A DNA stretch of 64,000 bases from Candidatus Cloacimonadota bacterium (GCA_029561955.1 JAKQWO010000021.1:1-64000); one strand, 5' to 3'. Counted from the stretch's first letter, positions 24,523 through 33,683 are shown. Translations and numbers: made by a program. The notes: generated by a model from the letters alone, not told the origin.

Positions 24523-24543
24523 GCAATCAAGCATTAACGCTCT

Positions 24544-24650
24544 TGTGGATAAGCTGTGGATAACTTTTTGGCTAACTTAAGGTGCTTTTGTAACATGCTG
24601 ATATATAAAGAAGTTACAAAGGCAGCTTTGTCCACAGTTTGTGTGGATAA
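24544..24650. other. Cluster of DnaA boxes
   Basis: Three perfect TGTGGATAA words (24544-24552, 24555-24563, 24642-24650) and one inverted near match TTGTCCACA (24628-24636) lie within 107 bases. The stretch between them is AT-rich (with ATATATAAAG near 24601). The whole 170-base gap 24523-24692 is non-coding. This is the arrangement of a replication origin or a DnaA-titrating/regulatory site. No dnaA, dnaN or gyr gene is near, so origin status is open. Confidence 0.65.
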
Positions 24651-24692
24651 CTTTGTAGATATCTGAAAGAATAAGAGCTTAGGGAATCAAGA

Positions 24693-25436
24693 ATGAATAG
24701 TGTTTTTTTGAGCAAAAACAGGGTGCAAACCTTGGCCTCCCTCAAGGACAAAAAAGAGCGTGAACAATCCGGTCAGGTGATCCTGGAAGGGCTGCGCCTG
24801 ATGAATCAATTGGCGATTTATGGCGTCTATCCATCTGAGATCTATCATGTGGCAGCCTTTGATCTGGGAAACCTTTCAATGGCGGATGATATAGTCGCTT
24901 ATGAATGCAAGGACTTCCAGCTCAAGCGTTTTTGTGATACGGATAGCCCTCCCAAAGTAGCTGGCTTGTATGCTTTGCCAAAGGAATCCAAAGTAGCCTT
25001 CCGCAAGGCTTTCTATCTGGATAGGATTGCCGATCCGGGCAACCTGGGCACCATCTTCCGCCTCAGCGAAGCCTTTGGTATGGATGCCATCCTGCTCAGT
25101 GAAGCCTGCGCTGAAATCAGCTCACCGAAAGTGATCCGCGCCTCTCTGGGAGCGGTGTATAGCCTGCCTTTTTGCCACGCTTCTCCCAATGAACTTGAGG
25201 TAGACAATTGGCGCATCGTGGGCACGGAAGCCTCAGCAGAACTCAAGCTGCGGGACTTCAGCTTTTCCCAAAATGAGAGCACACTCATCGTACTGGGTTC
25301 TGAAGCACATGGCATCAATAACGAGATCAAAAAGCTCTGCCATCAGACAGTTAGCATCGAGATGAAACCGGAAAGTGAATCCATCAATGTGTCGGTTGCA
25401 GCAGGCATAATCGCCCATTACTTGTATGGCTTGTGA
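24693..25436 (+). CDS. SpoU/TrmH-family RNA 2'-O-methyltransferase
   Basis: A 247-residue protein. The N-terminal substrate-binding part (LASLKDKKEREQSGQVILEGLRL) is followed by the SPOUT knot with DRIADPGNLGTIFR (about 110), IVLGSEAHGI (about 199) and SINVSVAAGI (about 230). It uses SAM to methylate a ribose 2'-OH in rRNA or tRNA. The target cannot be told from sequence. It follows directly after the DnaA-box cluster. Confidence 0.87.
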   Translation: MNSVFLSKNRVQTLASLKDKKEREQSGQVILEGLRLMNQLAIYGVYPSEIYHVAAFDLGNLSMADDIVAYECKDFQLKRFCDTDSPPKVAGLYALPKESKVAFRKAFYLDRIADPGNLGTIFRLSEAFGMDAILLSEACAEISSPKVIRASLGAVYSLPFCHASPNELEVDNWRIVGTEASAELKLRDFSFSQNESTLIVLGSEAHGINNEIKKLCHQTVSIEMKPESESINVSVAAGIIAHYLYGL

Positions 25437-25476
25437 CCTCACCCTCAAAATAGAAGCCCAGGTCAATGAATTCTGT

Positions 25477-25504
25477 TTGACAAAAACAGCCTCTTAAATA
25501 GCAT
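25477..25504 (+). promoter_or_regulatory. Putative promoter of tdk operon
   Basis: TTGACA (25477-25482), an A-tract, then GCC, matching the shared extended -35 pattern. TAGCAT lies 16 bases downstream. It precedes tdk, YggT, divIVA and PNP, which are closely packed. Confidence 0.42.
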
Positions 25505-25541
25505 TGCAATCTGCATTAAATTGATAAAGTGAGAGACGATT

Positions 25542-26102
25542 TTGAACATAATAAACCAAAAGACGGGCTGGATTGAGGTGATCTGTGGCAGCATGTTTAG
25601 CGGCAAGACGGAAGAGCTAATACGCAGAATCCGCAGGGCTGAATATGCCAGGCAGAAGGTGTTGGTTTTCAAGCCAGCCATAGATGACCGTTACGATGTA
25701 AACAGCATCGTGAGCCATTCCCAGATGAAGGCTGCGTCGATCTGCATCAATGACCCTGAGGAGATTTTTGAGCATTTGGACGAGGACGTGAAGATCGTCG
25801 CCATAGACGAAGCTCAGTTCTTTCCACCCTCGATCGTGAGCGTGGTAAACAGATTGGCGGACAAGGGATACAGAGTGATCGTTGCCGGTCTGGATCAGGA
25901 CTACCGGGGCGAACCCTTTGGCAGCATCCCTCAGCTCATGGCCGTGGCGGAATATGTGACCAAAAACCTGGCCATCTGCGTCAAATGCGGCAATCCGGCC
26001 AATAGAACCCAGCGCACCATCGCCAAAGGTGAGCAAATTTTAGTGGGCAGCACCGAGGCTTATGAAGCCCGCTGCCGTAACTGTCATGAGGTTTTGGATT
26101 AG
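25542..26102 (+). CDS. tdk: Thymidine kinase (type II)
   Basis: A 186-residue type II thymidine kinase. It has the P-loop [10 protein letters not shown] (about 15-24), the Walker B-like AIDEAQFF (about 87-94), a lasso with structural zinc ligands CVKCG (about 147) and CRNCHE (about 179). It phosphorylates thymidine for salvage. TTG start at 25542 with a GAGAG ribosome binding site. Its stop is one base before the YggT start. Confidence 0.92.
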   Translation: MNIINQKTGWIEVICGSMFSGKTEELIRRIRRAEYARQKVLVFKPAIDDRYDVNSIVSHSQMKAASICINDPEEIFEHLDEDVKIVAIDEAQFFPPSIVSVVNRLADKGYRVIVAGLDQDYRGEPFGSIPQLMAVAEYVTKNLAICVKCGNPANRTQRTIAKGEQILVGSTEAYEARCRNCHEVLD

Positions 26103-26103
26103 G

Positions 26104-26367
26104 ATGTATTACGCACCTTTTCAAGTGATAGTCATTTTTATCATCAGGCTGATCGAGGTCTATTACTGGATCCTGCTGCTCAGGGTCTTGCTGAGTTGGT
26201 TTATCCAAAACCCCGACAACAAGTTTTATCATTTTCTCTATAGCATTACCGAACCGCTCTTGGCGCCTATCCGCAGGATTCTGCCTTCCATGGGCCTGGA
26301 CATCTCGCCCATCATCCTTTTCCTTTTGCTCAGGCTCATCAGCGGCTTATTATACGGTTTAATCTAA
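26104..26367 (+). CDS. YggT family membrane protein
   Basis: An 87-residue integral membrane protein with two hydrophobic segments separated by LLSWFIQNPDNKFYHFLYSITEPLLAPIRR, the YggT signature. The frame opens inside tdk at 26062, but ATG 26104 immediately follows its stop. YggT genes often neighbour divIVA in Gram-positives and cyanobacteria, as here. Role proposed in division or osmotic response; not certain. Confidence 0.82.
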   Translation: MYYAPFQVIVIFIIRLIEVYYWILLLRVLLSWFIQNPDNKFYHFLYSITEPLLAPIRRILPSMGLDISPIILFLLLRLISGLLYGLI

Positions 26368-26384
26368 TTTAAGGGAGGTTACAT

Positions 26385-26966
26385 ATGGCTTTAACACCAT
26401 TAGACGTTCGTCATCAGGAATTTAGCGGCTCATTTGGCGGCTACAAAAAGAAGGAAGTGCGGGCTTTTTTGGATCAACTTGCCACCGAGATGGAAGATGC
26501 CCAAAAAGCGCAGGCACGTGAGATTGCCCGCCGGGAACAGATGCAAAATGAAGTAAGACAGGAAGCGGTTCAGGCCAGCTCTGCGGTGGAAGACCTCAAG
26601 CGCCGGGAAGAGCTGATCAGTCGCACCCTCGTCTTTGCGGAAAAGACCAAGGCAGACATCATCGCCAATGCTCGCAAGGAAGCGGAAAACATCATCCATG
26701 AAGCCGAGCTCAAGGCCAAGCGCGCCATCCAGGAAGCCAAACAATACCTGGGCGCCATGGAACAACAATACCTGCATCTCAAGGAGCAGAAGCGTCAGTT
26801 TTTGATGCAGTTCAGCGCTGAATTGCAGACCTTCCAAGAGCGCATCAGCAGAGACCCGCTGCTCACTACCGACACCGAAAGGGTCTTGGATAGCGAATTT
26901 AAGCAGATCAAGGAAGAAATCAACCCCAACAAGGCGGAAGCGCAGCCTGAAAACCGCAAAGAGTAA
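26385..26966 (+). CDS. DivIVA-like coiled-coil protein
   Basis: A 193-residue protein. The N-terminal LTPLDVRHQEFSGSFGGYKKKEVRAFL is the DivIVA membrane-binding motif (F and basic residues at a turn), followed by a long coiled coil rich in E, K, A and Q (residues 30-170). In other bacteria DivIVA proteins mark curved membrane at poles and septa. Neighbouring YggT supports the call. A strong GGGAGG ribosome binding site precedes the ATG. Confidence 0.82.
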   Translation: MALTPLDVRHQEFSGSFGGYKKKEVRAFLDQLATEMEDAQKAQAREIARREQMQNEVRQEAVQASSAVEDLKRREELISRTLVFAEKTKADIIANARKEAENIIHEAELKAKRAIQEAKQYLGAMEQQYLHLKEQKRQFLMQFSAELQTFQERISRDPLLTTDTERVLDSEFKQIKEEINPNKAEAQPENRKE

Positions 26967-26972
26967 ACAAAG

Positions 26973-27785
26973 ATGCAAGCAGATTTCACCCAGACAGCCG
27001 CTTGGCTCAAGGATAAACTCCAGCGCCAACCTGTAGCCGGCTTGATCCTTGGAACGGGACTCAGCAGCTTCACGGATGACATGGAAGTGCTGGCCACCAT
27101 CCCCTATTCCGAAGTGCCAGGCTTTGTCCAGAGCACCGCCCCCTCTCACAGAGGTAATGTGGTGCTGGCTATCTTGAACGGCAAACCCGTGCTCGTGATG
27201 CAGGGACGCTTCCACTTTTATGAAGGCCATCCCATGCACGCCGTGGTCTTCCCCACCCGTGTGATGAGTCAGATGGGCATCCCCAACCTGATCGTGACCA
27301 ATGCAGCCGGCAGTTTGCGCAAAGAATTGGCCCCCGGTGCCTTGGTGCAGATCTACGACCACATCAACCACATGGGCACCAATCCCCTGATCGGCCAAAA
27401 CATCAATGAATTAGGCGAGAGATTCCCCTCCATGAACCTGGCCTATGATCCCGGCTTCATCCAGCGCTGCCAAGAGATCGCCCGGGCAGGAAACATCACC
27501 CTGCATCAGGGAATCTATTTAGCGGTAACCGGCCCCAGCTTGGAAACCAAGGCCGAATGCGCCGCTTTTGCCTCTTGGGGAGCAGACTTGGTGGGCATGT
27601 CAACCGTCCCTGAGGTGATCGCCGCCCGTCATGCCGGCTTGAGAGTGGCTGCTTTTTCCATTGTGACAAACTACAGCAACCTCTTTCACGATGAGCAGCA
27701 TTCGCAAGCGGAAATACAGGCCAATGCAGCTAAATCATCCGTCCACCTCAAGACGATTTTACACCATTTAGTGAGCGATTTGTGA
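26973..27785 (+). CDS. Purine nucleoside phosphorylase
   Basis: A 270-residue trimeric-type PNP. It shows LILGTGLSSF (about 24-33, phosphate loop), MQGRFHFYEGHP (about 76), VTNAAGSL (about 109), GVVTGPS-like AVTGPSLETKAE (about 187) and the signature VGMSTVPEVIAARH (about 207). It splits inosine or guanosine (and deoxy forms) with phosphate. It starts six bases after divIVA and belongs with tdk in nucleoside salvage. Confidence 0.92.
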   Translation: MQADFTQTAAWLKDKLQRQPVAGLILGTGLSSFTDDMEVLATIPYSEVPGFVQSTAPSHRGNVVLAILNGKPVLVMQGRFHFYEGHPMHAVVFPTRVMSQMGIPNLIVTNAAGSLRKELAPGALVQIYDHINHMGTNPLIGQNINELGERFPSMNLAYDPGFIQRCQEIARAGNITLHQGIYLAVTGPSLETKAECAAFASWGADLVGMSTVPEVIAARHAGLRVAAFSIVTNYSNLFHDEQHSQAEIQANAAKSSVHLKTILHHLVSDL

Positions 27786-27803
27786 ACTTAACAATCTTTT
27801 TTG

Positions 27804-27831
27804 TTGACACCGATGCCCCCTGTTTTTTAGG
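27804..27831 (+). promoter_or_regulatory. Putative promoter before the DksA-like gene
   Basis: TTGACA (27804-27809), then GCC five bases on, and TTTAGG 16 bases downstream. The sequence TTTAGGTGGC resembles TATAGGTGGG at the same spacing in the 8202 promoter. Confidence 0.45.
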
Positions 27832-27870
27832 TGGCTTAAACAGAAAAATGTGATAGCCAAGGAGTGCGAA

Positions 27871-28272
27871 ATGGCCAAAAAGAAGTACTCAGAAGAGAAG
27901 CTCAAATACTTTGAAGAGCTTATCCAAAAAGAACTTAAAGAAAGCATCGCCTATCTGGAGGACATCAGCAACACCCAGAGCAAAGGTGCGCGGGAGAATA
28001 GCGGCGATCTTTCGAGTTATGCCTTCCATCAGGCAGACCAAGGTTCTGACACCAACCAGATGGAGCAAAACGTGATGCTCATGGAAGAGGAGCGCAAGAA
28101 GATCCGCAAGCTCAATGACGCATTGCGCCGCCTTTACGATGGTCACTATGGAAATTGTGAAATGTGTGGAGAGCTGATCTCCGAAGCCCGCTTGGAGATG
28201 CTTCCCTATTCGACTTATTGCATAGACTGCAAAGAGAAGATGGAAGACAAGAAACGTCGTCAGAGACGCTAA
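27871..28272 (+). CDS. DksA/TraR-type zinc-finger protein
   Basis: A 133-residue protein. A long coiled coil (residues 5-90) ends in a C4 zinc finger, CEMC (about 97-100) and CIDC (about 118-121). The length and finger spacing match the DksA/YteA group that binds in the RNA polymerase secondary channel. The segment DLSSYAFHQADQGSD is typical of the YteA-like (TIGR02890) branch. An in-frame codon at 27850 is possible, but ATG 27871 has AAGGAG at six bases. Confidence 0.85.
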   Translation: MAKKKYSEEKLKYFEELIQKELKESIAYLEDISNTQSKGARENSGDLSSYAFHQADQGSDTNQMEQNVMLMEEERKKIRKLNDALRRLYDGHYGNCEMCGELISEARLEMLPYSTYCIDCKEKMEDKKRRQRR

Positions 28273-28287
28273 GAGGATCATCCACTC

Positions 28288-28857
28288 TTGAAGAAGAAGA
28301 TTAGCACCCTCCCTGCCTGGATCACCATGATCGTGATCATCGGCTTGGATCAGTTGACCAAGAGTCTCATCCGCAGTCACCTGTATCCATATCAGTCCAT
28401 CGACATTTGGGGCAGCTTTTTACGCTTTACTCACCTGCAAAACACGGGCGCTGCCTTCAGCCTGTCTTTACCCAATGACAGCTACAACCGCATCTTCTTC
28501 ATTGCCACCTCGCTCTTGGCTACAGTCTTGATCATCTATCTGCTCCACAAAGCCTTTCACAAGATTCAGGTCTGGGGTCTGGGTCTCGTCTTGGGCGGCG
28601 CTTTGGGCAATCTGATAGACAGGATCATCCGAGGCGGGGTCACAGACTTTTTGGATTTTGACATCCCAGATATGTTTGGCATGCAACGCTTTCCCGTGTT
28701 CAACGTGGCCGATAGTGCCATCTTCATCGGCATGGTGTTGCTGATCATAGATACGATTTTAGTGAGTGGAAAGCAGAAAGCTCCGCTCGAGAGCGAGGAG
28801 ACGCCCAGCGATGTCCCCGCTGCTTCCCAAAAACAAGAACCCAACCATCAAAATTGA
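28288..28857 (+). CDS. lspA: Prolipoprotein signal peptidase (signal peptidase II)
   Basis: A 189-residue inner-membrane aspartic protease with four hydrophobic segments. Catalytic Asp residues sit in GNLIDR (about 111-115) and FNVADSAI (about 138-144); QNTGAAFS (about 51) is also diagnostic. It cleaves signal peptides of diacylglyceryl-modified lipoproteins. TTG start. The adjacent DksA-like and lspA order is a common bacterial pairing. A hydrophilic tail of about 25 residues is longer than usual. Confidence 0.92.
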   Translation: MKKKISTLPAWITMIVIIGLDQLTKSLIRSHLYPYQSIDIWGSFLRFTHLQNTGAAFSLSLPNDSYNRIFFIATSLLATVLIIYLLHKAFHKIQVWGLGLVLGGALGNLIDRIIRGGVTDFLDFDIPDMFGMQRFPVFNVADSAIFIGMVLLIIDTILVSGKQKAPLESEETPSDVPAASQKQEPNHQN

Positions 28858-28873
28858 TTACAAGGAGTTATAG

Positions 28874-30328
28874 ATGAAAAAGTCCCTTCTCATAGCAATC
28901 TCTCTTTTGCTGCTGACGGGCTTGACGGCACAGGTGCTCACCTGTAGAGATATCCAAGAAACAACCAACACCAACGGCGATTCGAACTATAAAGACCAAA
29001 CCGTGACCGTGCAGGGTGTCGTAGTGGCAGAAAGATTCTGGTCAAGCAGCAACGAAAACTACGTCGGCTACATGATCAGCGACCCGGAAGGCGGCCCCTG
29101 GAGCGGACTTTATATATTTGACAACCGCAACGTTCCCTCCAGAGGAGACTTGGTGCAGATGAACGGCAAAGTCACGGAGTATTACGGTTTTACCGAGCTG
29201 ACCAGTGTCTCAAACTTTCAAATACTCTCCAGCAACCATCCGATGCCTCCGGTCAGCGTCATCACCACCGATCAACTGACCTTAGCCAATGGAGAAATGT
29301 GGGAAAGCGTATTTGTCCAAGTGGAAGATGTCATTGTGACCACATTACCCGATGGTGACAATGAGTTTTACGTAAACAACAGCACCGCTCCCTGCCAGAT
29401 AGACGATCAATGCTTTAGACCCGGCAGCTTCACCTGGCCGACGATGACGATAGGCCAGACTGTTGCCAGATTCCGGGGCGTGGTGGATTATGGACGTGGA
29501 AACTCAAACAAACCAAACGAATTTGGCTTGAACCCCAGGGACATGCAGGACATGATATTTCAAGATAACGTTGCCAATTCCGCCATTTCCATCCCCGTGA
29601 TCAATGCTGAATTCGGCAGCTTGGTGGATGTGCCCGTCAACACCACCCGCCTGAAACCCAATTGGTATGTCTCAAGCTACAAAGCGGAAATCTCCTTTGA
29701 CAGCAGCAAGCTACTCCTCCAAGGCATCAAAACGGACGACAGCACCATCACACCCATGAACCCGGATTTCACCCTTTCGGCTTCCGGAGACAAGGTCACC
29801 ATCGAGTATCTGTCCCAAGAGCCCATCACTTCGTCCGACAATGACTTGCCGCTCTTTTATCTGATGTTTGAAACCAAAGATTATGGCGAAGCCTTCATCA
29901 ATATCAATAGCTTCCGCTATGATAATACCGATATCCTTTCCCTATTCCACGGCAAGATTCTCACCAAGATCACCAAAAAGATCGCTCACCTGAGCATCGG
30001 AACTGACACCGGCAGCAAAAACACCTTCGACCCCAGCATGAACGAAAAGATCAACATCGAATACGGCTGCAAATCCGGCCCCACGGGCATCAATACCAGA
30101 GCCGTGGTGCGCATCTACGATGGACAGGGACGCCTGGTCGCCACACCTGTAAACACCAATATCTCCAGCTCCTTAGGAATCGAAAAGATCAGTTGGGATG
30201 GACGTGACACCAATATGAGACTGCTACCCGTTGGCCTGTATTATTGCCATCTGGAGCTGATAGATAGAGCCGGTAGCGGCACCCTCAAAGCCGTTCAACC
30301 CATCGTGATCAAATCCAAGCTCAAATAA
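28874..30328 (+). CDS. Secreted protein with OB-fold, cohesin-like and sorting domains
   Basis: A 484-residue precursor. Signal peptide (1-19, LLLLTGLTA-Q). Residues 25-215 resemble an OB-fold of the YhcR/nuclease-associated kind (TVTVQGVVVAERFW, GLYIFDNRNVPSRGDLVQMNGKV). Residues 225-370 look like a cohesin-type beta domain (VSSYKAEISFDSSKLLLQGI, LPLFYLMFET). The tail (RAVVRIYDGQGRLV, WDGRDTNMRLLPVGLYYCHLEL) is a FlgD-like sorting domain. Function unknown; the OB part suggests binding of nucleic acid or another polyanion. It sits beside a PorV-like gene. Confidence 0.72.
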   Translation: MKKSLLIAISLLLLTGLTAQVLTCRDIQETTNTNGDSNYKDQTVTVQGVVVAERFWSSSNENYVGYMISDPEGGPWSGLYIFDNRNVPSRGDLVQMNGKVTEYYGFTELTSVSNFQILSSNHPMPPVSVITTDQLTLANGEMWESVFVQVEDVIVTTLPDGDNEFYVNNSTAPCQIDDQCFRPGSFTWPTMTIGQTVARFRGVVDYGRGNSNKPNEFGLNPRDMQDMIFQDNVANSAISIPVINAEFGSLVDVPVNTTRLKPNWYVSSYKAEISFDSSKLLLQGIKTDDSTITPMNPDFTLSASGDKVTIEYLSQEPITSSDNDLPLFYLMFETKDYGEAFININSFRYDNTDILSLFHGKILTKITKKIAHLSIGTDTGSKNTFDPSMNEKINIEYGCKSGPTGINTRAVVRIYDGQGRLVATPVNTNISSSLGIEKISWDGRDTNMRLLPVGLYYCHLELIDRAGSGTLKAVQPIVIKSKLK

Positions 30329-30343
30329 GCGGAGTAAAGAACC

Positions 30344-31189
30344 ATGAAAAAATACATCATTATCACCATCCTATTCCTGCAGGCAGCTCTTTTGTGCGCT
30401 GTGTTTGATGACTACATCCCCTCTGCCCGGGCCAGAGGCATGGGTGGAGCTTTTACCGCTGTGGCCGATGATGCCAGCTCCATCTTCTTCAACCCCGCAG
30501 GCTTGGCACAAAGCGACAACCATCTGCAGATCGGCTTTGCCCAGCTCTACAGCCAGAAATTTGCCGAACACGGCACCGCCGCCGCAGCGATCAAACTACC
30601 CGAAAAATGGGGAAGCATGGGCTTTGGAGCCCGCTTCTTCGGCGTCACTTTTGAAGACGTGGATCTGATGAAAGAGCAGACCTTTAGCTTTAGCCATGGC
30701 TTTGTGCTGCAACACGATATCCATTCCACCATCAGCTTGGGATACACCGGAAACTTCCATCACCTCGCCTTCGATGATGAAGATGACACAGACAAAGCTC
30801 TTTCGCTGGACCTGGGCGCCAGCGCCATCCTGCATGGACGCACCCGCTTTGGCTTTACCGTGGCCAATCTCTTCAAAGCTCGCATGGGCAATGAAAATCA
30901 ACACGATCTCCCCTCCAAACTCGCCTTGGGCATCGCCTATCAACCTTATGACGGTGTAACCACCTCCATCGAGCTGAAGAAGGATTTTGCCAAAGAAACC
31001 GAGTTTATGGGCGGCGTGGAAGCCAGAATCTTCGAGCCCCTCACCCTGCGCGCCGGCATCCATCACAACCCCGCTCTTTACAACCTCGGCCTTGGCCTCA
31101 ATTTCCGTGGCGTAGAGATAGACTATTCCTACAGCTTTCACAATGTTCTGCCCTCAACCTCCCATGTCAACGTGGGATACAAATTCTAA
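30344..31189 (+). CDS. PorV/PorQ-like outer-membrane beta-barrel protein
   Basis: A 281-residue protein. Signal peptide (1-19), then SARARGMGGAFTAVADDASSIFFNPAGLA (about 25-53), the hallmark of the PorV/UPF0164 family of FadL-like barrels. Alternating hydrophobic strands fill the rest, and it ends in the aromatic NVGYKF expected of outer-membrane proteins. In type IX systems PorV shuttles cargo that bears C-terminal sorting domains, and such cargo is encoded at 8281, 22777, 28874 and 43858. It lies 15 bases after the 28874 gene. Confidence 0.78.
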   Translation: MKKYIIITILFLQAALLCAVFDDYIPSARARGMGGAFTAVADDASSIFFNPAGLAQSDNHLQIGFAQLYSQKFAEHGTAAAAIKLPEKWGSMGFGARFFGVTFEDVDLMKEQTFSFSHGFVLQHDIHSTISLGYTGNFHHLAFDDEDDTDKALSLDLGASAILHGRTRFGFTVANLFKARMGNENQHDLPSKLALGIAYQPYDGVTTSIELKKDFAKETEFMGGVEARIFEPLTLRAGIHHNPALYNLGLGLNFRGVEIDYSYSFHNVLPSTSHVNVGYKF

Positions 31190-31203
31190 TAAGGAGCAAA
31201 AGC

Positions 31204-31485
31204 ATGGCAAGCAAATTCAATCGCTTTATCCCCACCTTTATCCCGTTAATATTTGAAGTATTACGCCACTTCAGACGCGACTCTGCCCACGATAGAAACA
31301 TCAAGAAGTTTGATAAAAGCCGGGAGCAGCTTTCCACCATCGAACACCTGATGGTAAAACTGGAAAAGAACGTCAAAGACCAAAGAGAAAACACCCGCCG
31401 CTTCCAACTGAAGCTCTTGTGGTGGCTGGCTATCAATTCCGCCATCCTCATCGCCATCGCGGTAAAGCTCTTCTTCTTTATGTAA
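31204..31485 (+). CDS. Small coiled-coil membrane protein, unknown
   Basis: A 93-residue protein I do not recognise. An amphipathic N-terminus (FIPTFIPLIFEVLRHFRR) is followed by a charged coiled coil (residues 30-67) and one C-terminal membrane helix (LLWWLAINSAILIAIAVKLFFF). An AAGGAG ribosome binding site and a terminator 60 bases downstream support a real gene that ends the operon. Confidence 0.7.
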   Translation: MASKFNRFIPTFIPLIFEVLRHFRRDSAHDRNIKKFDKSREQLSTIEHLMVKLEKNVKDQRENTRRFQLKLLWWLAINSAILIAIAVKLFFFM

Positions 31486-31547
31486 ACTTTGTTTTCATGA
31501 TCCATCTCCTCAAACGAGGCTCGAACTGCTGAGCGAGCCTTGTCAAG

Positions 31548-31580
31548 AAGGGTGCAGACTCCTATGCACCCTTTCTTTTT
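31548..31580 (+). terminator. Rho-independent terminator
   Basis: A perfect nine-pair stem AAGGGTGCA/TGCACCCTT with loop GACTCCTA, then TCTTTTT. It closes the operon ending at 31485. Confidence 0.87.
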
Positions 31581-31727
31581 CCCCTTATATTTTTGGCGGC
31601 TCACCCCCATCCTCACTCCCAGATTTAGCACTTCTTTATAAAAACTTAACAATTCTCAAAACGCCCTAAACCCTGATCACCACTGCCTTTGCCGCCTCTC
31701 GACCACCGGAAAACGCTCCGAAAAGCC

Positions 31728-31755
31728 TTGACAGGATAGCTCTATAAAAAACAAT
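31728..31755 (+). promoter_or_regulatory. Putative promoter of Na/Pi cotransporter gene
   Basis: TTGACA (31728-31733), GCT five bases on, and AACAAT 16 bases downstream, as before tRNA-Arg. A leader of about 180 bases follows, with an imperfect inverted repeat ATCTGCA/TGCAGAT at 31862-31886. Nothing else is seen in the gap 31581-31939. Confidence 0.38.
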
Positions 31756-31939
31756 GCGATCGTCACTCAAGACTTTATATCAAGTTTGATCAACACATGA
31801 CCCTTAGATTGCGCTTAACTACTATGATTACAAGATACTGGCACCTTTTCCGGCCTCATGGATCTGCATTGCATCACATTGCAGATGGGCGCTGTCGTCA
31901 CCTGTTAACCCCCTCAAAAACCCTGTTATTGGAGTTATT

Positions 31940-33634
31940 TTGAATTTCTTAGACATCATCAACTTCATCGGAGGCTTGGCGCTCTTTGTCTTTGGCATGA
32001 ACAAGATGAGCAACAACATCCAATTGGTTGCTGGAGCTCAGATGCGTCGTATTCTCAGGCGGCTCACCCACACACCTTTGCGCGGTGTAATCGTAGGTTT
32101 GGGTATCACCGCCCTGATCCAAAGTAGTTCTGCCACCACCGTGATGTTGGTAGGTTTTGTCAATGCAGGTTTATTGACCCTCAAACAAGCTGTGGGTGTG
32201 GTGATGGGCGCCAATATCGGCACCACCGTAACCGCCCAGTTGATTGCCTTCAACATCGGTGATTTTGCCCTGTTATTTGTGATCATCGGTATGGTCATGC
32301 TGCTCTTTGGCAAAAGCAGAGCCATGGAAAACTGGAGTATGATCCTGATCGGTTTTGGTGTGCTTTTCTTGGGATTAACCATCATGTCCGACTCCGTGAC
32401 CGGACTCAAGAATTCCGCCTACGCCCGGGATATATTGGCCAAACTCTCCACCAATCCCTTCTTAGCCATCTTAGCTGGAACCATTTTCACCATGCTCATC
32501 CAGAGCTCCTCAGCCTCCGTGGGCATAGTGATGGTCTTGGCGGCAAACGGCCTCATCACCTTTGAAGGAGCTCTGTTTCTGGTCTATGGAGACAATATCG
32601 GCACCACCATCACCGCCTGGCTGGCTTGCCTCAATTCTGGTAGTGCCGCCAGGCAAGTAGCGCTCGTACACACTCTCTTCAATACCATCGGCACCATCTT
32701 TATCGGCATCTTGACCTATCTGGGCATTTACACCCGCTTTATAAATATGATCACAGCCGGTGACGTCTTCAATGGCGAAAACGTGGCACGCCATATCGCC
32801 AACGGTCACACCCTCTTCAACGTGTTTAATACCATCGCTTTCCTACCTTTCAGTGGCTATCTGGCCAAATTGGCCACCAAAATCATCCCGGATGATAAAG
32901 ACGATGAAGCCAGCATGGGCGAGCCTAAACACCTAAATTACACCATGGTGGGCGATTCTTACCTGGCCATCAAACAGAGCATCAAAGAGATGAAGGAAAT
33001 GTTGCGCCTGGTGCAACTGGGACAGACCATATCCTACGAGGCTTTCAAGGATAGAAACTACAAAAAGCAGGTGCGCGTCTCACGCGTCGAATCCGCCATC
33101 GACCAACTGCAGAAAGAGATCACCGTCTACCTGGTCGCCGTCAATGAAAAGACCAATTCCGAAGACATCATCATCAAGATTCCCGCACTGCTGCACACCG
33201 TGAACGACATTGAGAAGCTGGGCGACTACACCTTGGAGATCAACCAAATCCTCAACTACCAGATCATGGATCAGGGCGCCCCGTTGTCAGATGACTTTAA
33301 AGACACCATCACCGCCATGCACAACCAACTGCAGAAGATGATAGAACTGGCTCTGGTCTATCTGGATCATCTCGACCCTGATATCGCTACGGAGATTGTT
33401 CAGCTTGAGGCCGTATTTATGGATGATTATGAGAGGCTGCGTCAGGGCATTCTCACCCAGATCCAAAACGGAGAATGCGATGCAGCAGGTGGCTTGAATA
33501 CCATCGACTACCTAGACGTAGTGGAATTGGCTGCCGCCAAGATCATCAACATCACCGAAGCGGGAAGCCAGAAGTTTGTCTACACCTACGAAAAACACCA
33601 CTACAACCCACCCGCCAAAGCACAGAGTATGTAA
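31940..33634 (+). CDS. Na+/Pi cotransporter family protein with PhoU-like domain
   Basis: A 564-residue NptA/YjbB-type protein. Two inverted halves each carry the QSSS motif: ALIQSSSATTV (about 57-67) and MLIQSSSASVGI (about 184-195). A second repeat pair is GANIGTTVTAQL and GDNIGTTITAWL. Residues about 350-550 are PhoU-like helices. It should take up phosphate with sodium, or export it as YjbB does. TTG start with GGAG five bases upstream. Followed by its own terminator. Confidence 0.9.
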   Translation: MNFLDIINFIGGLALFVFGMNKMSNNIQLVAGAQMRRILRRLTHTPLRGVIVGLGITALIQSSSATTVMLVGFVNAGLLTLKQAVGVVMGANIGTTVTAQLIAFNIGDFALLFVIIGMVMLLFGKSRAMENWSMILIGFGVLFLGLTIMSDSVTGLKNSAYARDILAKLSTNPFLAILAGTIFTMLIQSSSASVGIVMVLAANGLITFEGALFLVYGDNIGTTITAWLACLNSGSAARQVALVHTLFNTIGTIFIGILTYLGIYTRFINMITAGDVFNGENVARHIANGHTLFNVFNTIAFLPFSGYLAKLATKIIPDDKDDEASMGEPKHLNYTMVGDSYLAIKQSIKEMKEMLRLVQLGQTISYEAFKDRNYKKQVRVSRVESAIDQLQKEITVYLVAVNEKTNSEDIIIKIPALLHTVNDIEKLGDYTLEINQILNYQIMDQGAPLSDDFKDTITAMHNQLQKMIELALVYLDHLDPDIATEIVQLEAVFMDDYERLRQGILTQIQNGECDAAGGLNTIDYLDVVELAAAKIINITEAGSQKFVYTYEKHHYNPPAKAQSM

Positions 33635-33650
33635 TCTTTTCAGCTATGAG

Positions 33651-33683
33651 AAGACGGCCCCATATTCGAGGCCGTCTTTTATT
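33651..33683 (+). terminator. Rho-independent terminator
   Basis: A nine-pair stem AAGACGGCC/GGCCGTCTT with a ten-base loop, followed by TTA. It separates the plus-strand Na/Pi gene from the minus-strand hydrolase. Confidence 0.83.

Noticed and set aside
31890-31920. Pho-box-like words before the Na/Pi cotransporter
   Set aside because: CTGTCGTcacCTGTTAA has only partial matches and the wrong spacing for the known Pho box.
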